A stretch of DNA of 64,000 nucleotides from Malus domestica (lineage: Eukaryota > Streptophyta > Magnoliopsida > Rosales > Rosaceae). Shown here in pieces: positions 9,196 through 20,511 of the stretch (within the stretch, counting starts at the first letter, position 1; each line of letters starts with the position of its first letter). The position numbers were made by a program, and so were the translations under genes. The notes under the pieces are model-generated. The model ran no database searches. It was not told where the DNA came from and worked only from the letters and a program-made list of their open reading frames with translations. The stretch covers positions 40,869,501 to 40,933,500 of the forward strand of contig NC_091670.1 of NCBI RefSeq assembly GCF_042453785.1, in the 5' to 3' direction.

Positions 9196-11778
9196 ATGGC
9201 TTCTCCCCGAAAGAGCCCGTTATCAGAACCCGGAGATCGCCAGTCCGCCGCTGCAATCGTAGTCCAACCGTCGTCCCCTCGCTACCCTCCGAGCGGGACG
9301 CCCACCTCCGGAGCCCAGCGCCGAATCGGGATCGCCGTCGATCTCAGCGACGAGAGCGCCTTCGCCGTCAAATGGGCCGTCCAGAACTACCTCCGCCCTG
9401 GCGATGCTGTCATCCTCCTCCACGTCCGCCCCACTAGCGTCCTCTACGGCGCCGACTGGGGCGCCACCGACGTCTCCATCCCCGAAGACCAGGAGTCCCA
9501 GCAGAAGCTCGAGGACGATTTCGATAATTTCACCGTCACCAAGGCCAACGACCTCGCCAGGCCGCTCGAGGAGGCCAGGACGCCGTACAAGATCCACATA
9601 GTCAAGGACCACGACATGAAGGAGCGGTTGTGCTTGGAGGTCGAGAGGCTCGGCCTCAGCGCCGTCGTGATGGGCAGCCGGGGATTCGGGGCTTCGAAGC
9701 GGACCTCCAAGGCCAGGCTCGGCAGTGTCAGTGACTACTGTGTGCACCACTGCGTCTGTCCTGTTATCGTCGTGAGGTTCTCCGATGACAAGGATGATGA
9801 AAACGACGCTGAAAAGCAAGGTAAATTGGACTGCCCCGTCGTGCCTGAGGAGGAGCCGGAGTTTCATGACGCTTTGGATAAAGGTTTGAACTTTAAGCTC
9901 TCTCGCTCTGCTATTCTTCTTTAATTCTCGATTATTAACATCATTTGTTGTTATCCTGCTTTAAATCCATCAAATTTCATGGTTAGTATTAGTACCGTAG
10001 TTCTGCGTTTGATTGGGATTAGCTTTGGATTAATGTCTGATTAAAGATTCGTGCTTCGAGAGTATCTTTGGATTAATTTTTTATTAGTTGTTAATCCTGC
10101 TTCAAATCCATCAAATTTACTACTTTCTTCATTCAATTTCTTTTCAACCTGAGTATGTTTGATGATGATATGCTCTAGTATGTTAAAGTTCTTGCTTTCC
10201 GAATTTTGTTTACTCAAGCGGTCCAATTCTTTAAGGCTCCATCTAAGCCAGTGCAAATCCACAAGTTGACAAAGTTGTCTGTTTCCTTTGTTTTATCTCT
10301 TGTACCGAAAACATTGCATTCAGGAACAAGAGACGTCATAAAAGCCTTCTTTGTCATGTCGGGGTTAATTAGATGGTTTCCTTTTCTTTTTCTTTTTGTC
10401 ATTCTTTCCGAAGTAACATATTTGTTTAGTACGTAATACACGTAAGTAGGTGGCAGTTTATTTTCCGAGAGTGATAAGTTGTAGTAGTTAAACACCTGGG
10501 TGGATGTGAGGCAAGGGCATGATCCACTTGCTTGTCGCTTTTCATTTTTCTGATTTAAATGTAATCCACAAATAATGGCTTCATCATTAACATTCTCCTT
10601 TAGATTTTGAGACATCAAGTTTAAGGCCGTTTCAGCATTCATTGTCTAGTTTTAGCACCAGTTGAACCTTTAAAGGCTTGAAGTACACGCATTTGACTTC
10701 TAGTAAAATATAGCAACTAGGTATTCGGAGTCTCAAGTTTTCATTTGACTTCTAGTGCATCTGTATTCCTAGAGCATTTTCTTGGTGGTGGAATTTTAAG
10801 TCCATGTTGAACTATGTTGGTTGCATGGGACCTTATTGGGATCACGTTATAAATGATGTTTCATGGCATCAAACATTAGTTTCTTTTTTTGTTGGTATAT
10901 TGAAATATCAGTATAGGTCGGTTGCACAAACATTAGTTTTGATGGTATTTATACTTTTGAAACAAACTAAAGTTTTGCGACCAACATTCCTAATAATATA
11001 TACCCAAAAAGAAGGGGAAAAAACACATGCATTAATAGGAGAAACCAGTGTTTTTTATAGGAGCATCCTTGGCAGTGCTTCATGTTTTCAATGTGGATCC
11101 CTACTACCATTCTTGATAAATATTCAGGCAAATAAAAATGGCAGATTGTAACTACTAGTTGTGATGTCATGTTACGTGGGCTTGTATGCATTGTATCCTT
11201 GCTAGTGTTCGGCGTTTTCAATGTGGATCCTAACTACCATTCTTTCAATCGTTGTGCTGCTAAGTGTGTGGTATACATTGTACTATCTGAAACCTGCTTT
11301 ATTAGAAGTTTCTTCTAGTGGAAACTGAGGATTTAAGAACACTGAACGAAAAGCGTTTCATGATGATTTTAGGCATCTTGATTGAACGTGCAGTCCACAT
11401 TGTCAGTCGGCTGGATGAGTTTCATATAGTAGGTTGTTTCTTCAGAATACTGATGGCCATGTGGTATTGAATTATCTGGTGAAATGTTTCTTCGTGCTCA
11501 TTACCGTGCAGAAGGATTAAGTCAACTCAGTGTTCAATAGTAATCTGGAAATTCATCCTTTATTTGTTGGCATTTATCCTCGAACCAATTGTTTTGGACC
11601 AACTATGCGTGAGTAGCAAGCCCATGTGTTGTTTATAAGTTCATTTCGTTAGAGCTTTTACCGTACATTTTATATGGTTTACCTTGTAATGATTTGAGTC
11701 TCTCTCACTCTCTCTCAATACTTTGGTTGAAAATTGATACCGAATTTATGCCTTGCAGACGCAGATAAGGCGCGCTGA
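9196..11778 (+). CDS. Universal stress protein, PHOS32/PHOS34 type
   Basis: Two coding exons, 9196-9883 and 11759-11778, join in phase 1 to give a 235-residue protein ending DALDKDADKAR. The ATG at 9196 (MASPRKSPLSEPGD) is the first ATG of the frame; the open frame upstream of it has no ATG. A Ser/Pro-rich N-terminus leads into the USP fold, starting at about residue 36 with RRIGIAVDLSDESAFAVKWA and HVRPTSVLYGADWG. VKDHDMKERLCLEVERLGLS follows, and the nucleotide-binding loop is VVMGSRGFGAS then LGSVSDYCVHHC. PHOS32/34 are cytosolic, elicitor-responsive phosphoproteins of Arabidopsis. The donor is AAAG|GTTTGA and the acceptor TTGCAG|AC. A second donor at 9821 has the same phase and would shorten the acidic tail by 21 residues. 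The 5' exon is strongly GC-rich compared with its surroundings, which is normal for this family. Confidence 0.85.
9884..11758 (+). other. Long intron of the stress-protein gene
   Basis: 1,875 bp between the two coding exons. It contains two internal direct duplications: CCTGCTTTAAATCCATCAAA-like words at about 9957 and 10094, and TTTTCAATGTGGATCC words at about 11085 and 11214. The second pair lies about 130 bp apart, as does the first. No coding exon is recognised inside it. Confidence 0.6.
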
Positions 11779-13959
11779 ACAACAGATGGAGATGCTGGAC
11801 GAGCTTTCAGATGATGTTGATCAAATACTCCTGGTTCGTGTGTAATCATGTTGTATGAAAAAGTGTGGCAGTACTATTGAGTCTCTGTTTTTAATTTCTT
11901 TTATTCCGGTCTGTGGCGGCTACCTGAATCTACTGATCGTTGTTTCAACCACCTTTTCACTGCCTTCCATGTTTATGAAGCTCCGGGATGATGAATAATG
12001 GATGGATTGTCTTTGTTGTTCCTTCCAGTTTTCTGCACATACAAAGCCTGCACTTTCATCTTTTAGTATTCGTGATTCAAAATATTCGAAAGGGTAAATG
12101 TTTGGGCCTTTGGGGGTTTTATAAGGTAAATGCGGTTTAAGGCCCATACCTGAGGACCTCCACTGACCCAAGGGCCCAATCTTTCCTTAGGGTTTAGGGT
12201 AGGTTCTAACAGGGTGATAATCCTCGTATTAGTATCTCTCTCATTTCGAGATATACCACCTTCTTAGGTCTCGATATCCAGATCACGTCGCCGTCTAACT
12301 GCACATAACACTTGTATTGTGTTCACAACCCTTTGTGCTCGCTGCCATATGCAAGCGGAGTGTTTGTCTATTTTCCTCATAAAGATCGGCCAACTCTAAC
12401 CCAAAGAATCGGTCAGGGAGATTTTCTAGACCAAGAATTAACTGCAAAAAATTTCGATGGATGGGATACAACAGAGCATAATAGAATTTTCGTTGGGTCT
12501 TCTTGTTACAATGATCATGATTTCATTGTTTTGGCAATCTAAACTGAAAGAAAGAAGTTACTTAGGTGATGGTAAGTAAATGACGATATACAAGTAGTGT
12601 TATTAATTAACGTGTAGTAATCTAAGTATACAACCTAGTTGATGTGTCATAGTTCATAATGAAAAAAAAAAGTATTATAACGTGAGCAAGTGGACATTTC
12701 GAACAGAATTACAGTCGTACCAAATGACCAAAAAAGTTACACATAATCGTAAATGAGACGATCCAACAAAAATCCAAAATATCACACATCTCAAGATGTT
12801 TAACTTTTGAATTGGATCCACCACCACAACCATATTCTCCCTCTACAAGTAGAAGCAAAGAATTTCGATTTTCCACCACAAAACAAATCCACAAGGACGC
12901 TCTCCGCCCCTTTCTTGATTCCTTGTTTCTTTTCATTAAATCTTAATCTTTGTTTATTAACTTTCTTAACGATCACTAATCAACTTGCAACTAAAATACT
13001 ATTTGCTAAATCATGATTAATGGTACCCCACGAGGTCATGTTCCATGCTTTTACCCCACCAACCGCCCATGATTAAGCTTAGAGATATTCTCTTCTTAAA
13101 ATTTACCACGTATCAAACTTATGTTTAATGATGTTTCGCTTTATGGATACATAACAAAAGTTAATAGTTCGAATAATGTCACAAAAACTCAAAATTAGTT
13201 GTACGAGAGAATCTTTCCTTTTGTAATACAATATTCTTACACGAAGCAATTTTGTATGCCTTCCTCAAATCTAGTAACAACCTGCTTAGATCAACCCTCC
13301 CCAGTTTAAAAATGTATCAATATAATTTAATTTGATTGGAATTAAGGATGCTAAAGTGAAGCATTGGTCCACTTGTAAGGTCAAATTATATTCTAATATT
13401 TTGTATGCGCTTGTCTGAGTGTCTCACTCATCACGTTGTATGTGTGTACATTTTGATGACAATGTAATATTTCGCCAATCCCCCTACACTAGTGATGTTA
13501 TTCTGAAGACATCTCAAGTTAGTCATATACTGTTATAAGCATTAACATCTCCACATGACAGTTCGTGATTAATTCGAGACATTAAAAAATGGCATCCTTG
13601 TCTCAGTATGATCTCCACTTAGAGGAGGAGTGATCTTTTAACTCCGATCGCCCCTTAAATTGAATAATTGAGAGAAAAATCCATGGATAAAATTAAATAT
13701 AAGAGTTTAGAAAGTTAAAATGGATGTACGGAAATCATTCCCAATGTGCACCAATGGCAATGAAGTTGGCTACTTGCAGAACTTTGTGCACAAAATGGAT
13801 AAAAATGTGTAATGACAAAGCTAAATTACAATGCTTTTGAGGAAAAAGTTAGTGGCTTGGACTTATTACAAACATAATAATTTGTTAACACAGTAAATTT
13901 GCTTACATAACAGGATCGATGGCCCCATTGAAATTTTAACAATCACTCGTAGAAAAGAT
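11779..13959. other. 3' UTR and spacer between stress-protein and B-box genes
   Basis: About 2.2 kb with no recognisable gene. The first few hundred bases are probably 3' UTR of the stress-protein gene. The last part before 13960 is probably 3' UTR of the B-box gene on the other strand. Open frames at 12.3 and 12.8 kb have no family features. Confidence 0.55.
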
Positions 13960-14496
13960 TCACTTGAAATTAAGTTGGTTATTTGATCTGGTCAACCTGG
14001 GTTCCCTTCTGGTTGTTGATCTGGATATGCTCATGCTTCCACTGGAACATTCTTCTTCCCTACTGCTTGAAGAACTTGAAGACACAGGCGGAGGAGGCTT
14101 ACAAGACCATGGAACAACTTGGTTGTCATCATCATCATCTTTATCCCCATCATCCTGCTCCTCGTCCTCGTCCTCGTCTTCTTCCTCGTCGTCTTCTTCT
14201 TCTTCTTCTTCTTCTTCTTCTTCTTCTTCTTCTTCTTCTTCTTCTTCGTCTTGATGATGATTTCCTTCATTATTATTGACACAATTCTCGCAAACGGAAA
14301 CAGTTGGACAGAGCTTGAGACCGGAGCCAACCCAGGGGGTCGGAGATTGGCAGACTTGGCAGAGCAGAGTTCTTGAATGCTTAGCCACCAGAAAGTTTGC
14401 GCCGTGAACTTTGACATCGCAGTCCCAGCAGAGGCTAGCTTGATCGGATTCGCAGTACATTTTTGCTGCAGAGTCACACAGCTCGCACTTCTTCAT
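13960..14496 (-). CDS. B-box zinc-finger protein, BBX28/BBX29-like
   Basis: 178 residues in a single exon from ATG 14496 to TGA 13960-13962. The single N-terminal B-box is textbook: MKKCELCDSAAKMYCESDQA, then LCWDCDVKVHGANFLVAKHS, with the zinc-binding Cys/Asp/His residues in place. RTLLCQVCQSPTPW follows, which is typical of the BBX28/29 subgroup (group V, one B-box, no CCT domain). These are nuclear factors that bind HY5 or other regulators in light and stress signalling. The middle is an acidic tract of about 23 Glu followed by Asp/Glu runs, encoded by a GAA microsatellite. After that come NQVVPWSCKPPPP and a Ser run, both recognisable in the family. The C-terminus is shorter than the roughly 215-225 residues of the Arabidopsis proteins, so the 3' end may be altered or spliced. 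A TA-rich promoter with TATATAAAC lies about 75-95 bp upstream. Confidence 0.85.
   Translation of the reverse strand: MKKCELCDSAAKMYCESDQASLCWDCDVKVHGANFLVAKHSRTLLCQVCQSPTPWVGSGLKLCPTVSVCENCVNNNEGNHHQDEEEEEEEEEEEEEEEEEEDDEEEDEDEDEEQDDGDKDDDDDNQVVPWSCKPPPPVSSSSSSSREEECSSGSMSISRSTTRREPRLTRSNNQLNFK
14193..14247. repeat. (CTT/GAA)n microsatellite inside the B-box gene
   Basis: About 18 pure CTT triplets on the plus strand, read as poly-Glu on the minus strand. Less regular CTC/GTC triplets (Asp/Glu codons) continue on one side. Slippage would change the length of the acidic tract without a frameshift. Confidence 0.95.
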
Positions 14497-14753
14497 CTCT
14501 CTCTCTCTCTATGTTGTTAAGCCCCTGGGTGTGTGTGTATATTATATCCGTGGCTCTGTGTGTGTATATGTATGTTTATATATATATATATAGGAAGAAG
14601 CTGAAAACAAATGATGCAGGCCAAGTTGCAGCTCTTTGTATTAAAAACCGGCCCTGGTTTTTTCTTTTTTCTTTTTTCTTTTTTATAAAAAAAATGAAGA
14701 ATTCTTTTCTTCTTCTGAGCAGGGAAAGTGCACGAATCACTCTCTCTCCTTAA

Positions 14754-15617
14754 GAGCAAGTCCACCCCTAAGGACTTTGTGCCAGTACCTAGCGCATTTA
14801 TCCACTCAAGTGAACAGTAATAGACTGGAGTGAACAGTAATAGGCCAAGGCATCTCCACCCCTAAAAAAATGCGCTGGCACCCAGCGCATTTATTTGGTG
14901 TGTTTTTTTTTTTTAAGTTTATTTCGAATAAGAATTTTTAACCAATTTCAGATAAAATTTCAAATAAACTTAAAAAAAACACACTAAAATAAAATTACAT
15001 AAACTCATCAAATAAACTATAAAAAAAAACACACTAAAATGAAATTACATAAACTCATCAAATACACTTTATTCTTCAACCACAAGCTTTTTGGTATTTT
15101 TTTTCACACAAAAAGTATATGAAAGCTTTGGTAGAAAGTGTAGAAAATATTGAAATGTGGTGTAAGGTGGAAGATGAGGGTTAGGTATTTATAAATAAAA
15201 AAATAATTTTTTTTTTAATTTTATGTATTTTTTAATAATTTTTTTGTATTTTTTAATAAATATTAATTTAGTTAATTAACGTGGACCGTTGATCTGTGAT
15301 CAGACGGTCCAGTTTAAAAGTCAAATTTAAAATTTTTTTACCATTAGAAATCCAACGGTCTAGAAAAACTAGCCGTTGGAAATCTAATGGCATATAGCGT
15401 GACACGTCGCCTCTCCTTTGAGAACTGAGTGGGCCTGCGCCGCGGACCCCACCTGTCGGCTAGATGGACCGGGCCACGCCTCAGTCAATTTTGGACTGGG
15501 CTAGAGACCGGCTTGGGCTGGGTGCTGGGCAATTGGGTCGGCTGGATGGGATTCCCTGTGTGCTGGCCTATTTATTTGGCTGGGTGCTGGGCAAAAAGCC
15601 CTCCGGTGGAATTGCTC
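14754..15617. mobile_element. Non-autonomous PIF/Harbinger-like element with TAA target duplication
   Basis: The ends are inverted repeats GAGCAAGTCCACC (14754) and GGTGGAATTGCTC (to 15617), matching 12 of 13. TAA flanks both sides (14751-14753 and 15618-15620). A 3-bp TAA/TWA duplication is the PIF/Harbinger hallmark. The 864-bp interior holds a duplicated GTGAACAGTAATAG motif near the left end, a direct repeat of about 50 bp with ACACACTAAAAT, and a GC-rich right arm with duplicated GGCTGGGTGCTGGGC. There is no transposase. The open frame at about 15.43-15.62 kb is just this GC-rich arm. Confidence 0.8.
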
Positions 15618-15619
15618 TA

Positions 15620-16583
15620 AGTTTATGAGGCAAGTTTATTGGCTAAACTGCCAAAGAATAACAGATTAAAAAAAGAGTTTTTTATATATAAACCCTTACA
15701 ACTTTTATTTCTTAGATAAATACCCACCTAATTCTAAATATCCAAATAAAATTCAAATTTGAAAAAGACTGTCAAGTAAAAAGGTAATTGACCTATTTTT
15801 ACAAAATATTTACAACTTGTGCCACAATATTCAAATCAAATCAATAAATATTATTATTCACCACAAATAATTATTGCACATACTACCCCTAACATATATA
15901 TACACGTTCAAAAGTATATAGTACTACTTTAGGTTAAAATAAATAAATATATATATATGCATAGTACTAACATATATGTTAAAAATTATTATATGTAATT
16001 AATTTACCTATAATTTATGATTAGCCAATAATATATATTATGTGGTAAATCAATATTGAATCAAATAACATTCCTTTATTTTGTAGGTAACTTATTTTTC
16101 ATATATTATATGTCACATTTTGTTATTATAAGATATATGTACAAATAATAGGTAAATTAACTTCTAATCAAACAACATTACTTTATTTTGTAAGTAAATT
16201 AATTCTGAATCAAATAGCATTCTTTTGTTATGTAGGTATTTAATTTTGTATATATCAATATCATATACATATATATATATATATATATATTTGGCACATT
16301 TATTATTATATGCACATTTTCTTATTATATGTACAAATAATAGGTAAATTAGTATCAAATAAAATAATATTGTTTATTATGTAGGTAAATTTTGCATATA
16401 TTAGGTTTTGTTATTATGTAGGTAAATTATTTTAATGTATTTTACATATATTGGGTAAATTATTTTTCTTTTTTTTTAAAGCAATTTAACATTTTAAAAT
16501 TTTAATAGTAGGTGCACTATTTGAATCAAATATTTTTTTTTATATAGGTAAATTATTTTACATGAATTTTACATATATCAGGC

Positions 16584-16617
<34 letters not shown>

Positions 16618-17000
16618 AAAATAATTTACCTAATAATATGTAAAATATGATTTTATTGACTTAAATGAGCATGTATAATAACATATATTAGACATGTTTT
16701 ATGTTATTATATATTAGGCAATGAATTAACAACATTAATGTTTTTTTTTTTTGTAAAATCACTAATTCTCCCTTACAATCCGCATGGCATTAATTATGTA
16801 CATCAAACATTCAAATAGGGGTATTTTAGGCATCTGAAAAAATTTACATTTGTGAAGTCAAACATACTTAATGAATTTGCTGATGTAGAATATAGTCAAT
16901 AGGTTTTATTCAAGTAAAACACATGTCGGGTTTTATGTGGAGAAAATTAAGTTTTAGGGGCTAAAGTCATATTTTCAATTATAAAAGCATCCGACGAATT
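15620..17000. repeat. Very AT-rich region with degenerate repeats
   Basis: Words such as TAGGTAAATTA, AATCAAATAACATT and CATATATTATATG recur many times between about 15.95 and 16.65 kb, which suggests an old degraded tandem or nested repeat. It contains (TA)n at 16266-16290 and a (TA)n(TG)n tract at about 16583-16618. No gene is seen. Confidence 0.6.
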
Positions 17001-17040
17001 TTAACAATAACAACCAAAAAATGCTTCCATGTTACGGAAC

Positions 17041-17123
17041 ATTAAATGCTATGAGTATCGAATGGTGTGGATTAATTTGGATTATGTTGTCTAGTGAATC
17101 TAAAATATCCAATGCTCGTAGCA

Positions 17124-17163
<40 letters not shown>

Positions 17164-17296
17164 CACCTAAGTGGAACCTGTAAAAAGTGAGAACATTGAT
17201 GTAGGCATTATATATTATGAGCATTGGATGATATGTATTGGTTTGGATTATATTGTTCATTGAATCTAAATCATTCAATGCTCGTAGCATTTAATG
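17041..17296. repeat. Pair of palindromic ~90-bp modules around a (TA)n tract
   Basis: Two modules, about 17041-17129 and 17208-17296, each begin and end with inverted copies (ATTAAATGCTATGAG versus CTCGTAGCATTTAAT). Both contain GGATTATRTTGTYYAKTGAATCTAAA-like cores, so each could fold as a hairpin. A (TA)n run at 17128-17161 lies between them. This looks like a small MITE that was duplicated. Confidence 0.6.
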
Positions 17297-18792
17297 TTAT
17301 GTAGTACTGAGTGTTTAGACTCATATGAGTTCCTGCTCTATTAGAAAGATAATACAAATGTGATATGAAATATATATGATAAGAATATCATTTTTGCGTT
17401 TTTAAGGTCTTGTAGTAGTACCTTATAAAGTAGTTAATTTTTACACATCTTGTAATGTATTTTTTTAACAAATGAGTTCAATTTTTTTTTGGTTATGTTT
17501 AAGTCATTTGCCACATCAAATGGCACCAACCTTGCAGTGGATGTATTGGTGTGGGGTAGGAATGAAATCCGCGGTCCAGAGTTTGTGAATTAAGAGATTC
17601 AGATGTTTCAAGAGAGACAAAGAGAGATCTGGATCATTTAAGTTTTTAGGTTTGTGAAGTGAGTCAGTAAAGTAAATTAATGAAGACCGCAAAATTAAAA
17701 TTGAATGATCTGATTCTCTCAATCCATGAACTCCTGACACAAAAATTTGGAGTGAATCTCGTAGCGCTACTATTAAAGAGTAGAGAGTAGAGGTACACCC
17801 TTTGGGCCCAATTCAAGAAATCTGTGGTTGGTCGTGCATGCACTCACTGCTCTTTGAATTTAGACACCGAAATGGGTGAAATTGTCAAAGACATATAAGC
17901 TCAACACCACAAAGTGTCAGTTTTATTTATAGAGACTACACAGGTGTCTAATTTGCAGTGAACTACAAAATCTTGTGGACTCACGCGTTTGTAAGCTTTA
18001 AAAATATTTCCTCTGGGTAGTTGTGATGATTAATTTAGAGGTTGAAATTTGGTTTTCATTAGAACAAACGCTGTCACGTGGCTTCTAAAATTTGGGTTAA
18101 TTAGAGGAAGTCACTTTGGTAGTTGGTAGCTTAAAAATAATTCGGATCCTCAATTTGTGCGAGATGGACTATCGAATGAGTTAATGGAGACCGTTGGATT
18201 CATTTTAAATGTTCCAAATTGTAAGCTCTGAACAGTGAAATCTGAAAGGATCCAAATTCATGACAATATGACACTATTACAAGTTAAGTCAATTATACAT
18301 TATCAGATACAAAATTAATTAGAAATAAAATTCCCAAACAATAAAAAACTCTAATGTTACATGATTAGTTTAAGACAAGTATCATGATGATAAGATCTTC
18401 CAAAGTAGGTAAATCTCTTTCGGATGGTGTATGTCATACATATGGTACTAAAAACCCATCAACCTTTGTGAGCTCGGCCAAAATTCGTGGTTGACGCTGT
18501 TGCAATATTGCGTAGCGGAAAGATAGGAAGACAAAACGTGTGGATAGGGAATAGGGAGTAGGAAGTGGCCTGGTGTTCAATGTCCATTTCCATTCAACTT
18601 GAAAATTGGATAACTATAGCTCATTAGCCTTGCCTACATGGACATGTATATTTGTGGTCGAGGTTTTTAGCAGCAGAATTCAAAGGGTGGTTGTGACACA
18701 CTGTTTTTCTTTTTCCAACCCAGTGGACCAAGTAGTTCCTTGACTCTGTGGGCAGGCTTTGTAAACCTAATAGCTTCATGTACTGTGTCCTG
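17297..18792. other. Intergenic, no gene seen
   Basis: AT-rich intergenic DNA. Only short open frames without family features were found, and no clear element ends. Confidence 0.5.
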
Positions 18793-19021
18793 TATAGGAC
18801 CCAACTTACCAAATTTGTTGGTGGATGGATAATGACAGAATTGTAATTTAAGTAATTATGCTACGAGCATTATCATGCATGACTGTGAGTCCTATGTTCG
18901 GTCTATTGTGTATAGGACCCAACTTACCAAATTTGTTGGTGGATGGATAATGACATAATTGTAATTTAAGTAATTATGCTACGAGCATTATCATGCATGA
19001 CTGTGAGTCTTATGTTCGGTC
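18793..19021. repeat. 118-bp direct duplication, two copies
   Basis: TATAGGACCCAACTTACC starts at 18793 and again at 18911. The copies are nearly identical (about two mismatches over 110 bp), pointing to a recent tandem duplication. The unit has no coding content. Confidence 0.92.
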
Positions 19022-20172
19022 TCATCTTTCGATAAGAGATTTGCAGATGAGATGATTTCCACTATTTCCCAAACTCAAAATTCAATGGGAACGGGGTTTG
19101 ATCTCATTCTCATGCCGGTCTTACGCCTTTGAAATAACTTGACTATTAACTAATTGGTAGCTACCTTCATGTGTTAGAAGTTTCTATTTAAATTTTCAAA
19201 CAAGACCGAACAAATTAATAAGGGCTTGTTTAGAAGGGTTTAAAATGACTTAAAATACTTTTAGAGAAACTGTTTACAGGTTTCAAAAGCACTTCAAGTG
19301 TTTTTTCAAGATTCACTTGCATTTTAAAAAAAAATTGAATGCTAGGAAGATTAAATTTGCAAACTAAATGATGAGTCGCCAATAAGAATAAGCATATTTA
19401 TCAATGTTAAGGTAATAAATCAATCATCAACTTCCATGTCCTTTAGTTTTTAAAACTTTGTCTCTAAATTTAGTCTCCCTTACATTACCCATTCCAAAAA
19501 CATTTTACATAAAACATTTGCATCTTAGAAGCAGTTCCAAATAAACCCTAATTTATTTTAAATTTAGTGGGCTGGGCTAGTTCCATCTAGGCCATAACCT
19601 GATTCAGATTTCATAAGAGTCCAATATTGTGATCCTATGACTAGGACACCCAATTTAAATTATAAGGCACCCCCCCCCCCCTATTGCCTAATTGTCATGG
19701 CATTGGCATTGTCATTGGATAACCACGATGACAGTCTTTAATCGGATAAATTTATAATCGGATAATTACTTTTTAGAGTGAATAGTAACTGTCATTGCTC
19801 TCCCACGGCTCTTGTCATGGCACAATGGGAGAAACTGATCTTCCTCGAACCCCAATCGACCTCCCATATTGATCTCTGTTTTGGTAAATCTATAATTCAA
19901 CCTCTAGTTGATGGAAAAAATTTCAGAGTTGGTAGTTTTGCATAACTGAATTCAGGGGAAAAGGATTAAAACAATAAATTCACGTGAGAAAATTTATTTT
20001 GTTTGAAGCGTTTGCAGCTTTAAAAGAGTGTCAAAATTGTTTTTCGAATAAAAAAAAGCAAATAATGCAAAGAAGAGTAGTCTCTTCTATTATTTAAGCT
20101 ACCCGAAATTACAAAACTAGATGAACACCAAAGAAATTAAAGAACATGAAATTCTCGAGATCCTACATTTCA
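19022..20172. other. Intergenic, no gene seen
   Basis: AT-rich DNA with a C homopolymer of about 13 at 19668-19681. The last part before 20173 is probably 3' UTR of the EF-hand gene on the minus strand. Confidence 0.5.
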
Positions 20173-20511
20173 TTACATATCTAAAGCTTCCACCAATAAT
20201 TCTTCAGAACTTTGCATTATGGCAGGGCTCAATCTGAACATGAGGGTGCAAAATTCCATCTCATCCAAGGTGCCATCACCGTCCAAATCACCTTCCTTGA
20301 GCATGCACATGATCTCCTCATCGCTCATGCCTTGCAATCCAAGCAACACCGAGTTCTTCTTCAAGCTCTCAAACGTGATCACGCCCTTCTCTCCGTCCGT
20401 CAGCAACCGAAACCCTTTCGACAGCTCCTCCATAAACCCTTCTGCTCCCAGTTTCTCAACCATTGCTGGAAAGAAATCTTCAAACACAATAACCCCATTT
20501 CGACAAGCCAT
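20173..20511 (-). CDS. Single EF-hand Ca2+-binding protein, KIC/PBP1/CMI1-like
   Basis: 112 residues, one exon, ATG 20511 to TAA 20173-20175. The N-terminus VFEDFFPAMVEKLGAEGFME matches the family start. A canonical EF loop DLDGDGTLDEME follows, with Asp at 1, 3, 5 and 9, Gly at 6 and Glu at 12, then FCTLMFRLSPAIM. Plant proteins of this small family (KIC, PBP1, CMI1/KRP1) bind Ca2+ with one EF-hand and then bind partners: a kinesin (KIC), the PINOID kinase (PBP1) or ICR1 (CMI1). FESLKKNSVLLG upstream is the degenerate first helix-loop-helix. A TATATAAACC-like box lies about 150 bp upstream of the ATG. The length fits the family (about 115-135). Which member is orthologous cannot be settled from sequence alone. 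Confidence 0.85.
   Translation of the reverse strand: MACRNGVIVFEDFFPAMVEKLGAEGFMEELSKGFRLLTDGEKGVITFESLKKNSVLLGLQGMSDEEIMCMLKEGDLDGDGTLDEMEFCTLMFRLSPAIMQSSEELLVEALDM

Noticed and set aside
9223-9867. Long minus-strand open frame opposite the stress protein gene
   Set aside because: It mirrors a GC-rich exon with a strong sense-strand family match. The antisense peptide shows no domain.
11759-11848. Continuous 29-codon frame (TQIRRAEQQMEMLDELSDDV ...) across the stress-protein last exon
   Set aside because: Both usable donors are phase 1, so the spliced frame ends at TGA 11776. The longer frame would need a phase 0 donor that I cannot find.
12187-12202. TTAGGGTTTAGGG-like telomere words
   Set aside because: Only one and a half units, in a leader-like context. 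Such words are common in plant promoters and do not make a telomeric insertion.
13964-14376. Plus-strand poly-Ser, poly-Leu and poly-Phe frames
   Set aside because: These are the three sense readings of the CTT microsatellite inside the B-box gene.
15429-15620. 63-codon plus-strand frame rich in Trp and Gly
   Set aside because: It lies wholly inside the GC-rich arm of the Harbinger-like element and has a low-complexity duplicated GWVLG-type pattern.
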